In this document: positions 44,724-52,440 of the stretch, in pieces
How positions within the stretch are numbered: position 1 is the stretch's first letter
How the letters are laid out: the number at the start of each line of letters is the position of its first letter
NCBI GenBank assembly: GCA_017623215.1
Contig: JAGAPO010000069.1
Span: forward strand, 1-64,000
Source: Lachnospiraceae bacterium
GTDB taxonomy: Bacteria; Bacillota; Clostridia; Lachnospirales; Lachnospiraceae
Direction: 5' to 3'
Length of the DNA stretch: 64,000 bases
The notes under the pieces: model-generated
The model's input: the letters and a program-made list of their open reading frames with translations, nothing else
Databases searched by the model: none
Told to the model about the DNA's origin: nothing
Translations under genes and position numbers: made by a program

Positions 44724-46043
44724 ATGGCACTTACATTTAAGGGCGGACTTCATACCTATGATGGCAAGGATTTGTCAAAGGACAAGCCGATCACCGTTCT
44801 GCTTCCGAAGGGCGATCTGGTGTATCCGATGTCTCAGCACATCGGCGCTCCGGCGAAGCCTCTTGTAGCAAAGGGGGATCCGGTTCTGGTCAGACAGAAG
44901 ATTGCGGAGGCGGGAGGCTTCATCTCGGCCTGCATCATCAGTTCGGTATCCGGTACCGTTAAGGCGATTGAGCCGCGGATGACAGTTTCGGGCGCGATGT
45001 CTCCGTCGATTATCGTGGAGAATGATCACGAATACCGGACGGTGGAGGGATTTGGAGAGAAGCGCGATTATAAGTCGCTTACAAAAGAGCAGATTCGTGA
45101 GATTGTAAAAGAGGCTGGAATTGTCGGAATGGGCGGCGCCGGTTTCCCGACTCATGTTAAGATTACACCGAAGGATGATGCTGCGATTGATTATGTTATT
45201 GTGAACGCATCGGAGTGCGAGCCGTATCTTACTTCGGACTATCGGATTATGCTGGAATACCCGGAGAAGCTGGTGGAGGGCCTTCGAATCGAGAAGAGCC
45301 TGTTCCCGAACGCAAAGGGAATTATTGCGATTGAAGACAATAAGCCGGAGGCGATTGCAAAGGTATCCGCGCTTGTAAAGGACGATTCCGATATCGAGGT
45401 GAAAGTGCTTAAGACAAAATATCCGCAGGGCGCGGAGCGCCAGTTAATTTATGCAGCCACAGGGCGTCAGATTAACTCTTCCATGCTTCCGGCTGACGCG
45501 GGCTGTATCGTGGATAACGTGGATACGGTGGTTGCGATTTATCACGCAGTTGCGGAGACAACGCCGCTGCACCGCCGGATTATTACCGTAACGGGAGACG
45601 CGGTTGCGGATCCGAGGAACTTCTGGGTAAGGACGGGAACCAACTACGCAGAGCTTGTGGAAGCGGCAGGCGGATTTAAAGAGACCCCTGAGAAGATAAT
45701 TTCCGGCGGTCCGATGATGGGACTTGCGCTGTTCACACTGGATATTCCGGTGACGAAGACCAGTTCTGCTCTGCTTGCATTTACAAAGGATGAGGCGGCG
45801 GAGTATGAGGAAGGCCCGTGCATCCGGTGCGGACGCTGCGTATCTGTCTGTCCGGGACGGATTGTTCCGCAGAAGCTGATGGAAGCGGCACAGCGGTTTG
45901 ATGACGAGCTGTTCCAGAAGCTGAACGGAATGGAATGCTGCGAGTGCGGGTGCTGTACGTATGTCTGTCCGGCAAAGAGAAGACTGACGCAAAGCTTTAA
46001 GCAGACCAGAAGAAGCATTCTGGATTCGAGAAAGAAAAAATAG
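44724..46043 (+). CDS. rnfC: Rnf complex subunit RnfC
   Basis: A 439-residue peripheral subunit of the ion-translocating ferredoxin:NAD oxidoreductase; it carries the NADH/FMN site. 'GMGGAGFPTHVK' (about residue 138) is the nucleotide-binding region. Two 4Fe-4S motifs follow near the end: 'CIRCGRCVSVCP' and 'CCECGCCTYVCP'. GAGGAGG precedes ATG 44724. It is the first of six rnf genes in the usual clostridial order C-D-G-E-A-B. The Rnf complex pumps Na+ or H+ outward while moving electrons from ferredoxin to NAD. Confidence 0.96.
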   Translation: MALTFKGGLHTYDGKDLSKDKPITVLLPKGDLVYPMSQHIGAPAKPLVAKGDPVLVRQKIAEAGGFISACIISSVSGTVKAIEPRMTVSGAMSPSIIVENDHEYRTVEGFGEKRDYKSLTKEQIREIVKEAGIVGMGGAGFPTHVKITPKDDAAIDYVIVNASECEPYLTSDYRIMLEYPEKLVEGLRIEKSLFPNAKGIIAIEDNKPEAIAKVSALVKDDSDIEVKVLKTKYPQGAERQLIYAATGRQINSSMLPADAGCIVDNVDTVVAIYHAVAETTPLHRRIITVTGDAVADPRNFWVRTGTNYAELVEAAGGFKETPEKIISGGPMMGLALFTLDIPVTKTSSALLAFTKDEAAEYEEGPCIRCGRCVSVCPGRIVPQKLMEAAQRFDDELFQKLNGMECCECGCCTYVCPAKRRLTQSFKQTRRSILDSRKKK

Positions 46044-46066
46044 CGGTGAAAAGAGAGGAAAAAGGA

Positions 46067-47068
46067 ATGGGATTATTTCATGTGTCCGCCTCGCCTCATA
46101 CCAGGGATCATGTCACAACGAACCAGATTATGGCTGATGTTGCGATTGCCCTGATTCCGGCAAGTGCGTTCGGTGTATATTATTTCGGGTTGAATGCGCT
46201 GGTAATTCTTTGCGTGTCCATGCTGACCTGTGTGTTATCGGAATATATTTATAATAAGTTAATGAAGACTCCGCAGACCCCTTATGAGTGCAGCGCGCTC
46301 GTAACCGGCCTTTTGCTTGGAATGAATCTTCCGGCAAGTGTTCCGATCTGGATTCCGATTCTGGGAGGTGTGTTTGCGATTATCGTAGTGAAGCAGCTCT
46401 ACGGCGGCCTCGGACATAACTTTATGAATCCGGCGCTCGCGGCAAGATGCTTCCTGTTAATCTCCTTTGCGGGAAGAATGACGAATTTTACCGTGACAGG
46501 GGTGAAGGAGTCCGGTGTATCTTCGGAGACGGTATACAAGGTGCTGAACGGAGCGTCCAGTGTGGACGGCATCAGCGGCGCGACACCGCTTGCGGTAATG
46601 AAGGCCGGAGGAGAGGCGGATTTGTTCGATCTGTTCTTTGGATTTACGGGCGGTACGATTGGTGAGACCAGTGCGCTTATGATTCTGATCGGCGCGATTT
46701 ATCTAATTGCAAGAAAGGTAATCTCCCTGCGGATTCCGCTCACGTATATTTTGACTGTGGCTGTATTTGCGCTGTGCTTCGGCGGACGGGGATTGGATGC
46801 GAATTACCTGCTCGGCCAGGTATTTGGCGGAGGATTAATGCTCGGCGCGTTCTTTATGGCGACCGATTATGTGACGAGCCCGATTACTCCGATGGGACAG
46901 ATTGTATTTGGTGTGCTGCTCGGTATCTTTACAGGAATCTTCCGAATCTTCGGCGGCAGCGCGGAGGGCGTGTCCTACGCGATTATCTTCTGTAATCTGC
47001 TGGTTCCGCTGATTGAGAAGGTGACCATGCCGAGGGCGTTCGGATGTAAGAAAAGGAGGAAGGGATAA
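46067..47068 (+). CDS. rnfD: Rnf complex subunit RnfD
   Basis: A 333-residue membrane subunit with about eight to ten hydrophobic segments. The flavin attachment motif is 'DGISGATPLAVMK', where FMN is linked through phosphoester to the Thr of S-G-A-T. 'SPHTRDHVTTNQIMADV' is the conserved start. ATG 46067 has GAGAGG upstream; a GTG at 46046 is a less likely start. Its stop overlaps the rnfG start (TAATG). Confidence 0.95.
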   Translation: MGLFHVSASPHTRDHVTTNQIMADVAIALIPASAFGVYYFGLNALVILCVSMLTCVLSEYIYNKLMKTPQTPYECSALVTGLLLGMNLPASVPIWIPILGGVFAIIVVKQLYGGLGHNFMNPALAARCFLLISFAGRMTNFTVTGVKESGVSSETVYKVLNGASSVDGISGATPLAVMKAGGEADLFDLFFGFTGGTIGETSALMILIGAIYLIARKVISLRIPLTYILTVAVFALCFGGRGLDANYLLGQVFGGGLMLGAFFMATDYVTSPITPMGQIVFGVLLGIFTGIFRIFGGSAEGVSYAIIFCNLLVPLIEKVTMPRAFGCKKRRKG

Positions 47069-47727
47069 TGGCTGAGAATACAGTAGAGATGAGCCAGGGC
47101 AGCGGCCCGAAGAAAGGCTCTCTGATTAAGGATGCCTTTGCTCTGTTTGTAATTACCCTAATTGCCGCGATTGCGCTCGGATTCGTGTATGAGATTACGA
47201 AGGATATTATTGCGGAGAGGGAGAGAGAGGAAAAAGAGGCGGCTTACCGCTCGGTATTTCCGCAGGCGGCCAGACTGGAAGAGGATGAGGCGCTTACCAC
47301 CGCGATTGCGGAGGCGGACGCGCTGCTTGCTGAGGCAGGATTTTCCGGTTGTGCGGTCAATGAGGGAATGGCTGCGAAGGATGAAGCGGGCAATACGATC
47401 GGTTATGTGGTGAATGTAAGCTCGATGAACGGCTACGGCGGCGAGATTGCTCTGTCCATGGGATATACGAACGACGGCATACTGCTTGGAATCCAGTTCA
47501 CGACATTGGATGAGACTGCCGGCCTCGGTGCGAGAGCAGCCGAGGAGGGCGAGGGTTCCTTTAAGGAACAGTTCAGGGAAAAGCAGGTGGATTCCTTCAC
47601 AGTAAAGAAGGGAGACGCGTCTTCGGAGAATGAGATCAACGCGATCAGCGCGGCTACGGTTACTTCTACAGCGGTTACAGAAGCGGTCAACGCGGGAATC
47701 TATTTTGTGAAGCAGATGATGGAATAG
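47068..47727 (+). CDS. rnfG: Rnf complex subunit RnfG
   Basis: A 219-residue subunit with one N-terminal membrane helix (about residues 22-45) and an extracytoplasmic FMN domain. The covalent flavin motif is 'ISAATVTSTAVTEAV' near the C-terminus (SxATxxS/T pattern). 'MGYTNDGILLGIQFTTLDETAGLGARA' is the family core. The start codon overlaps the rnfD stop by one base. Confidence 0.94.
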   Translation: MAENTVEMSQGSGPKKGSLIKDAFALFVITLIAAIALGFVYEITKDIIAEREREEKEAAYRSVFPQAARLEEDEALTTAIAEADALLAEAGFSGCAVNEGMAAKDEAGNTIGYVVNVSSMNGYGGEIALSMGYTNDGILLGIQFTTLDETAGLGARAAEEGEGSFKEQFREKQVDSFTVKKGDASSENEINAISAATVTSTAVTEAVNAGIYFVKQMME

Positions 47728-47745
47728 AAGAAGGGAGGAGAATAT

Positions 47746-48477
47746 ATGAACAAATATGTAGAACGCGTCTATAACGGCGTGATAAAAGAGAATCCGACCT
47801 TCGTTCTGATGCTCGGAATGTGTCCGACGCTTGCGGTTACGACATCCGCGATGAATGGTGTCGGAATGGGGCTGACAACCGCTGTGGTTCTGATCATGTC
47901 CAATATGCTGATCTCCATGCTGCGTAAGGTGATCCCGGACAAGGTAAGAATGCCTGCGTTCATCGTAGTGGTTGCTTCCTTCGTTACGATCGTACAGTTC
48001 CTGTTAAAGGCTTATATCCCGGATCTGAATAAGTCACTCGGTATCTATATTCCGTTAATCGTAGTTAACTGTATTATTCTTGGACGCGCCGAGGCGTATG
48101 CGTCGAAGAATCCGGTGATGCTTTCGATTCTGGACGGCCTTGGGATGGGCCTCGGATTCACGCTCGGACTTACCTTAATCGGTGCTTTCCGCGAGATTCT
48201 GGGAAGCGGCACGATCTTCGGCCTTCAGGTGATGCCGGACTCGTATGAGCCGATTACAATCTTTATCCTCGCACCCGGAGCCTTCTTCGTACTGGCGATG
48301 CTGACTGCGATTCAGAATAAACTGAAATTAAAGTCCGCAACGAACGGCGATGCCCCAGGAGAAGGGACGGAGAAGCTTGCGTGCGGCGGCAACTGCGGAC
48401 AGTGCAGCGGCAGCACCTGCAGAGAGAATCATGCGAAGCTGGAAGAGAAGCTTTTGAAGGATAAGGAGGAGAAGTGA
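47746..48477 (+). CDS. rnfE: Rnf complex subunit RnfE with a cysteine-rich tail
   Basis: A 243-residue membrane subunit with six segments, a sister of RnfA. The membrane core ends near residue 195 and is followed by a charged tail containing 'CGGNCGQCSGSTC', four Cys in the pattern C-x3-C-x2-C-x4-C (about residues 213-225), then a Lys/Glu end. The family core does not need this tail; it could bind a metal or Fe-S cluster. AGGGAGGAG precedes ATG 47746. The stop overlaps rnfA by four bases. Confidence 0.94.
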   Translation: MNKYVERVYNGVIKENPTFVLMLGMCPTLAVTTSAMNGVGMGLTTAVVLIMSNMLISMLRKVIPDKVRMPAFIVVVASFVTIVQFLLKAYIPDLNKSLGIYIPLIVVNCIILGRAEAYASKNPVMLSILDGLGMGLGFTLGLTLIGAFREILGSGTIFGLQVMPDSYEPITIFILAPGAFFVLAMLTAIQNKLKLKSATNGDAPGEGTEKLACGGNCGQCSGSTCRENHAKLEEKLLKDKEEK

Positions 48478-49055
48478 TGAGAGAATTACTGCTTGTTCTG
48501 ATCGGGGCTGCCCTGGTCAATAATGTTGTATTAAGCCAATTCCTCGGAATCTGCCCGTTCCTCGGAGTATCAAAGAAGACGGAGACGGCGGCCGGAATGG
48601 GCGCGGCGGTTATCTTCGTTATTACCATTGCCTCCGCGTGTACCTATGGAATCTATCACCTGATTCTGGTACCGACGGGACTGGAATATATGCAGACCAT
48701 CGTCTTTATCATGGTAATCGCGGCGCTGGTTCAGCTGGTAGAGATGCTGTTAAAGAAGATGATCCCGTCCCTGTATCAGGCTCTTGGCGTGTATCTGCCG
48801 CTGATTACCACGAACTGTGCGGTGCTCGGTGTAGCAATCAATAATGTAACCAAGGAATATAATTTTGTTACCAGTGTTGTGAACGGCTTCGGTACGGCCT
48901 GCGGATTCCTGATTGCGATTGTCATCATGGCCGGTATTCGGGAGAGAATTGAACACAATCCGGTTCCGAAGGCATTTAAAGGGTCACCGATCGTGCTGAT
49001 TACCGCAGGTCTGATGGCGATTGCGTTCTTCGGTTTTGCCGGGGTCATCAAATAA
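48474..49055 (+). CDS. rnfA: Rnf complex subunit RnfA
   Basis: A 193-residue subunit with six membrane segments. The conserved 'VNNVVLSQFLGICPFLGVSKK' near the start and 'PLITTNCAVLGVAI' in the middle contain the Cys residues that, with RnfE, hold an intramembrane iron-sulfur cluster. Translation is coupled to rnfE (ATGA overlap). Confidence 0.95.
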   Translation: MMRELLLVLIGAALVNNVVLSQFLGICPFLGVSKKTETAAGMGAAVIFVITIASACTYGIYHLILVPTGLEYMQTIVFIMVIAALVQLVEMLLKKMIPSLYQALGVYLPLITTNCAVLGVAINNVTKEYNFVTSVVNGFGTACGFLIAIVIMAGIRERIEHNPVPKAFKGSPIVLITAGLMAIAFFGFAGVIK

Positions 49056-49076
49056 GAGAAAGGCAGGGGAATAGGA

Positions 49077-49931
49077 ATGATAACGATAGCGGAAATGCTT
49101 ATGGGAACAGGATCCTCTGTGCTTCTTGCGGTCAGCTTATCCGGAATCGGAGCGGCGGCCGCTGTGGTCGGAATTACCGGACTGATCATCGGAATTCTGC
49201 TTGGAATCGCAGGCAAGGCATTTGCGGTGCAGACAGATGAGCGGGAGACGGCGGTGAGAGATCTGTTGCCGGGCAATAACTGCGGCGGCTGCGGATATGC
49301 CGGCTGCGACGGCCTTGCGGCGGCAATCGCAAAGGGGGAGGCTCCGGTGAATGCCTGTCCGGTTGCCGGTGGCGCGATTCATGCGCAGATCGGTGAGATT
49401 ATGGGAAGCGCGGTGGAAGAAAAGGAACGTATGACCGCCTATGTAAAATGCGCGGGAACCTGTGATAAGACCCGCCTGAAATATGAATACTACGGAATCG
49501 CGGACTGCAAAAAGCTAACTTTGATTCCGGGACAGGGCGAGAAGCAGTGTGCCTACGGCTGTATGGGCTACGGCTCCTGTGTGAACGCCTGTGCGTTCGA
49601 CGCAATCCATGTGGAGAACGGCGTCGCCGTGGTGGATCGGGAAAAATGTGTTGCCTGCGGCAAATGTGTCGCAGAGTGTCCGAATCATCTGATCGAGCTG
49701 GTGCCGTATGGCGCGCCCTACCGCGTGCAGTGCGCAAGCGGCGACAAGGGCAAGGTAGTAAAGGCAGCCTGTGATGCCGGCTGTATCGGGTGCACGCTTT
49801 GTGTAAAGCAGTGTGATGCCGGCGCAATTACCATGGTGAATAACTCGGCTCATATTGACTATTCGAAATGTACGGGCTGCGGCAAATGTGCCGAGAAGTG
49901 CCCGAGTAAGATTATTAGAAAAATAGGATAA
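49077..49931 (+). CDS. rnfB: Rnf complex subunit RnfB
   Basis: A 284-residue polyferredoxin-like subunit thought to take electrons from ferredoxin. It begins with a membrane helix (about residues 12-42), then the 'NNCGGCGYAGCDGLA' cluster motif, and four further Cys-rich motifs ('CAYGCMGYGSCVNAC', 'CVACGKCVAEC', 'CIGCTLCVKQC', 'CTGCGKCAEKC'). AGGCAGGGG precedes ATG 49077. It is the last rnf gene; 80 bases later a zinc-ribbon gene starts. Confidence 0.95.
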   Translation: MITIAEMLMGTGSSVLLAVSLSGIGAAAAVVGITGLIIGILLGIAGKAFAVQTDERETAVRDLLPGNNCGGCGYAGCDGLAAAIAKGEAPVNACPVAGGAIHAQIGEIMGSAVEEKERMTAYVKCAGTCDKTRLKYEYYGIADCKKLTLIPGQGEKQCAYGCMGYGSCVNACAFDAIHVENGVAVVDREKCVACGKCVAECPNHLIELVPYGAPYRVQCASGDKGKVVKAACDAGCIGCTLCVKQCDAGAITMVNNSAHIDYSKCTGCGKCAEKCPSKIIRKIG

Positions 49932-50011
49932 TTTTTACAGACCCTGTGCCGGGCAGCCAGGATTGGCGGGCTGTCTGAGACATGCGGGCGGAGGAACAGG
50001 AGGAGATACAG

Positions 50012-50488
50012 ATGATATGTAAAGTGTGCGGGCGAGAGGTGCGCAGTGAGAATGCGAATTTCTGCGAATACTGCGGCGCTTCTCTGAGAGAGGACAGAGC
50101 AGGAGCGGAACAGCCCGGTAATCAGAACGGGTATGGAGAAGGATACGGAGCCGCATCGAACCAGGAATACGGCAGACGGCAGACGAGGGAGGGAAGCAAA
50201 CCGGCGGTGGAAAAAGAGGAGCCGGTCAGCTTTAAGAACTGGATACTGACCTTCCTGATTCAGCTGATTCCGTTTGTAGGCTCTCTGGTCTATATGGTCA
50301 TGCTGTTCGTATGGAGCTTTGGCAGCAATACGAACCGCTCCAAGCGCAACTGGGCGAGAGCGACGCTGATCATGATGCTGCTCAGCCTGGTACTCCTAAT
50401 TCTCATGTTTGGAAGCGTGTTCTCCGAGATCTTTGATGCCGTAATGACACAGAGCCTGAATGCACTGGCGGTCTGGATAAAGCTTTGA
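50012..50488 (+). CDS. Zinc-ribbon membrane protein of unknown function
   Basis: A 158-residue protein. The N-terminus is a zinc ribbon ('MICKVCGREVRSENANFCEYCGASL', Cys3/6 and Cys18/21), then a Gly/Glu-rich linker, then two membrane segments ('NWILTFLIQLIPFVGSLVYMVM' and 'LIMMLLSLVLLILMFG'). This pattern is common in clostridial double-membrane-segment proteins of unknown role. CAGGAGGAG precedes ATG 50012. It may be co-transcribed with rnf; no terminator is seen between. Confidence 0.75.
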   Translation: MICKVCGREVRSENANFCEYCGASLREDRAGAEQPGNQNGYGEGYGAASNQEYGRRQTREGSKPAVEKEEPVSFKNWILTFLIQLIPFVGSLVYMVMLFVWSFGSNTNRSKRNWARATLIMMLLSLVLLILMFGSVFSEIFDAVMTQSLNALAVWIKL

Positions 50489-50594
50489 TAACAAGGGCGA
50501 AAGAATGCGTAGAATGACCTCGTAGAATGACTTCGGATGGAAATGATTTGGTTATTCTGGATTTTGTCCCCTGACTGCGATTTTTGTAATGATA

Positions 50595-50623
50595 TTGACA
50601 AAAAAGAAAAACTGTGCTATATT
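50595..50623 (+). promoter_or_regulatory. Strong promoter of the atp operon
   Basis: TTGACA (50595-50600), exactly 17 bases, TATATT (50618-50623). Start expected near 50630, only about five bases before the leader hairpin. Confidence 0.8.
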
Positions 50624-50634
50624 ATGCACGGCTT

Positions 50635-50679
50635 AGGACGAAGGCGCCCCTAACCAGGCGCGTTCGTCCTTTTAATTTT
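50635..50679 (+). terminator. Leader hairpin/attenuator in the atp 5' UTR
   Basis: AGGACGAAGGCGCC (50635-50648) pairs with GGCGCGTTCGTCCT (50657-50670) with one mismatch and an 8-base loop, then TTTTAATTTT. It has the form of an intrinsic terminator but lies between the promoter and atpB. Transcripts would be cut at about 45 bases unless read-through occurs. Confidence 0.7.
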
Positions 50680-50699
50680 ATAAAGTAAGAAGGGAAACT

Positions 50700-51545
50700 A
50701 TGAGTAAGAAAAGAAAGATTATTTCTTTGGCTGTGTGGTTGAGTGTTGTCTTATTGGCACTCGTCGGAGTCATCATGACGAACGGCTCGGAAAAGACCGA
50801 AAGCATACGCGAGATCATGAGGGACGCGGTTCTTCATGACAGGAACAAAATCAGTCTGTTTGGATATATGGAGGTGAATCCTGCCCTGATTTCTGCATTT
50901 ACGGTAACAGGAATTCTGCTTGCAGCAGCGCTTCTCATCAGACTGTTTGTGATACCGAAATTCAAGTATGTTCCGGGAAAATTCCAGCTTTTACTTGAAC
51001 AGCTTGTCGGTTTTTTCGACGGACTCGGAAGATCGAACAGCCCGCACCGAAACTGCTTTTTGAATGTATATATTTTCGGGGCAGGTGTTTACATCTTCTT
51101 CGGTACCCTGTTCGAGTTGTTCGGCATTCAGGCGGTCACAACGCACGGAATCTCCATAGCGCTGCCGGCACCGCTCTCTGACATCAATGCGGCGATCGCC
51201 CTCGGATGTCTTTCATACCTCGTCATCATGTCGGGCGGTATCGTTTCAAACGGGATCAAGGGAATTGGAAAAACACTAAAGGATTTTTCGCTTCCCATAT
51301 CCATGAGCTTCCGACTGTTCGGAGCTCTGCTCAGCGGCTTACTTGTGACTGAGCTGGTTTATTACTATTCGGGACTCAGCTTTGTGCTGCCCGTTGTAGT
51401 TGCTGTACTGTTTACGCTTTTGCATGCCCTGATTCAGACCTACGTGTTAACCATGCTTACCTCGCTTTTCTACGGTGAGGTATCGGAGGTTCATAAGGGC
51501 GAGAAAAAAGCAAAAGCCAATTCTGCGATTAAAGGAGAACACTAA
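50700..51545 (+). CDS. atpB: ATP synthase Fo subunit a
   Basis: A 281-residue membrane subunit that forms the ion half-channels against the c-ring. The essential Arg is in 'SMSFRLFGALLSGLLV' (about residue 205); the usual Asn after FRLFG is Ala here. The second signature 'LIQTYVLTMLTSLFYGE' is intact. A first membrane segment with 'LAVWLSVVLLALVGVIM' and an extracytoplasmic loop make the N-terminus long. AAGAAGGG precedes ATG 50700. Confidence 0.93.
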   Translation: MSKKRKIISLAVWLSVVLLALVGVIMTNGSEKTESIREIMRDAVLHDRNKISLFGYMEVNPALISAFTVTGILLAAALLIRLFVIPKFKYVPGKFQLLLEQLVGFFDGLGRSNSPHRNCFLNVYIFGAGVYIFFGTLFELFGIQAVTTHGISIALPAPLSDINAAIALGCLSYLVIMSGGIVSNGIKGIGKTLKDFSLPISMSFRLFGALLSGLLVTELVYYYSGLSFVLPVVVAVLFTLLHALIQTYVLTMLTSLFYGEVSEVHKGEKKAKANSAIKGEH

Positions 51546-51546
51546 A

Positions 51547-51927
51547 ATGAAAGCACAAAAAAAATTAATCAAATGTCTTGTAGCTGTATTTACGCTTATT
51601 ATGCTTGTTGGATTCCTTCCGACCAGGGCATATGCCATAGAGGCGGGGGACACAGTGGATGCCGTTGAAACCACGGGAGAAGCAGCGGAGGATGACGATA
51701 ATTCGACTGGAATGAAGGCAATGGCCGCAGCACTTGCAGTAGGTCTTGCCGCAGCGGCAGGCGCGATCGGAATGGGAATTGCGATTGCGAAGTCGGTGGA
51801 GGGAATCTCCCGTCAGCCAGAGGCTGAGGGAAAGATCAGAACCTCACTGATGCTTGGACTTGTATTCGTGGAGACCGCGATTATTTACGCATTGATCATC
51901 GCCGTTCTCATTATATTCGTACTCTGA
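51547..51927 (+). CDS. atpE: ATP synthase Fo subunit c with a signal-peptide-like extension
   Basis: A 126-residue subunit, where about 80 is usual. The extra front is a typical signal peptide ('MKAQKKLIKCLVAVFTLIML...', ending 'TRAYA') followed by an acidic linker ('GEAAEDDDNSTG'). The hairpin core has 'ISRQPE' in the loop and 'LVFVETAIIYALI' in helix 2, with the ion-binding Glu and following Thr and Tyr as in Na+-type rings. In helix 1 the Gln that Na+ rings use appears to be Met ('AIGMGIAIAKSVEG'). So Na+ or H+ is undecided. Confidence 0.92.
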   Translation: MKAQKKLIKCLVAVFTLIMLVGFLPTRAYAIEAGDTVDAVETTGEAAEDDDNSTGMKAMAAALAVGLAAAAGAIGMGIAIAKSVEGISRQPEAEGKIRTSLMLGLVFVETAIIYALIIAVLIIFVL

Positions 51928-51945
51928 TAAAGGAAGGTGTCACAG

Positions 51946-52440
51946 ATGAATATTCCGCTTAATATAGATTGGCAGCAGATTCTTCTGCACGTGTTCAATT
52001 TTGCGATTCTTACGGGCGGCCTATATTTTATTCTTTATAGTCCGATCAAGAAATTTATTGATAAAAGGGACGCGTATTATCGAAATATGGACAGTGAGGC
52101 GAACGAAAAGCTTGCGTCTGCACGGGCACAGGAGGAACAGGCGAGGGGATGCCTTGAGGGGATTGATCAGCAGCTGAAAGAGACCCGCATGAAGGCAGAG
52201 GCGGAACTGAGTGAGTATACGGCCCGACAGATGCAGGAAGCCAAGGCAAAGGCGGACAGAATCATTGAAGAGGCGCGTAAATCCGCCGAAGAGGAAAAAC
52301 GGGCGATTCTGGCCAGTGCCGATAAAGAGATTCTCAGCATGACCAAAGAGGCAACAGAGAAGATTATACATTCGAGTACGGACGAAGCATATAGAAAGTT
52401 CCTTGAGATAGCAGAAAGGGATGTTCAAAATGGCAAATAA
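51946..52440 (+). CDS. atpF: ATP synthase Fo subunit b
   Basis: A 164-residue peripheral-stalk subunit: one N-terminal membrane helix ('QQILLHVFNFAILTGGLYFIL', about residues 8-28) and a long charged coiled coil ('EEARKSAEEEKRAILASADKEI...'). It should dimerise and reach up to F1. AGGAAGG is 8 bases before ATG 51946. The next gene starts inside its last codons, leaving no room for a separate atpH. Confidence 0.92.
   Translation: MNIPLNIDWQQILLHVFNFAILTGGLYFILYSPIKKFIDKRDAYYRNMDSEANEKLASARAQEEQARGCLEGIDQQLKETRMKAEAELSEYTARQMQEAKAKADRIIEEARKSAEEEKRAILASADKEILSMTKEATEKIIHSSTDEAYRKFLEIAERDVQNGK

Noticed and set aside
50624-50699. Known riboswitch (fluoride, sodium or c-di-GMP type) in the atp leader
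   Set aside because: The leader is too short and shows only one hairpin with a T-rich tail; conserved cores of these classes are absent.
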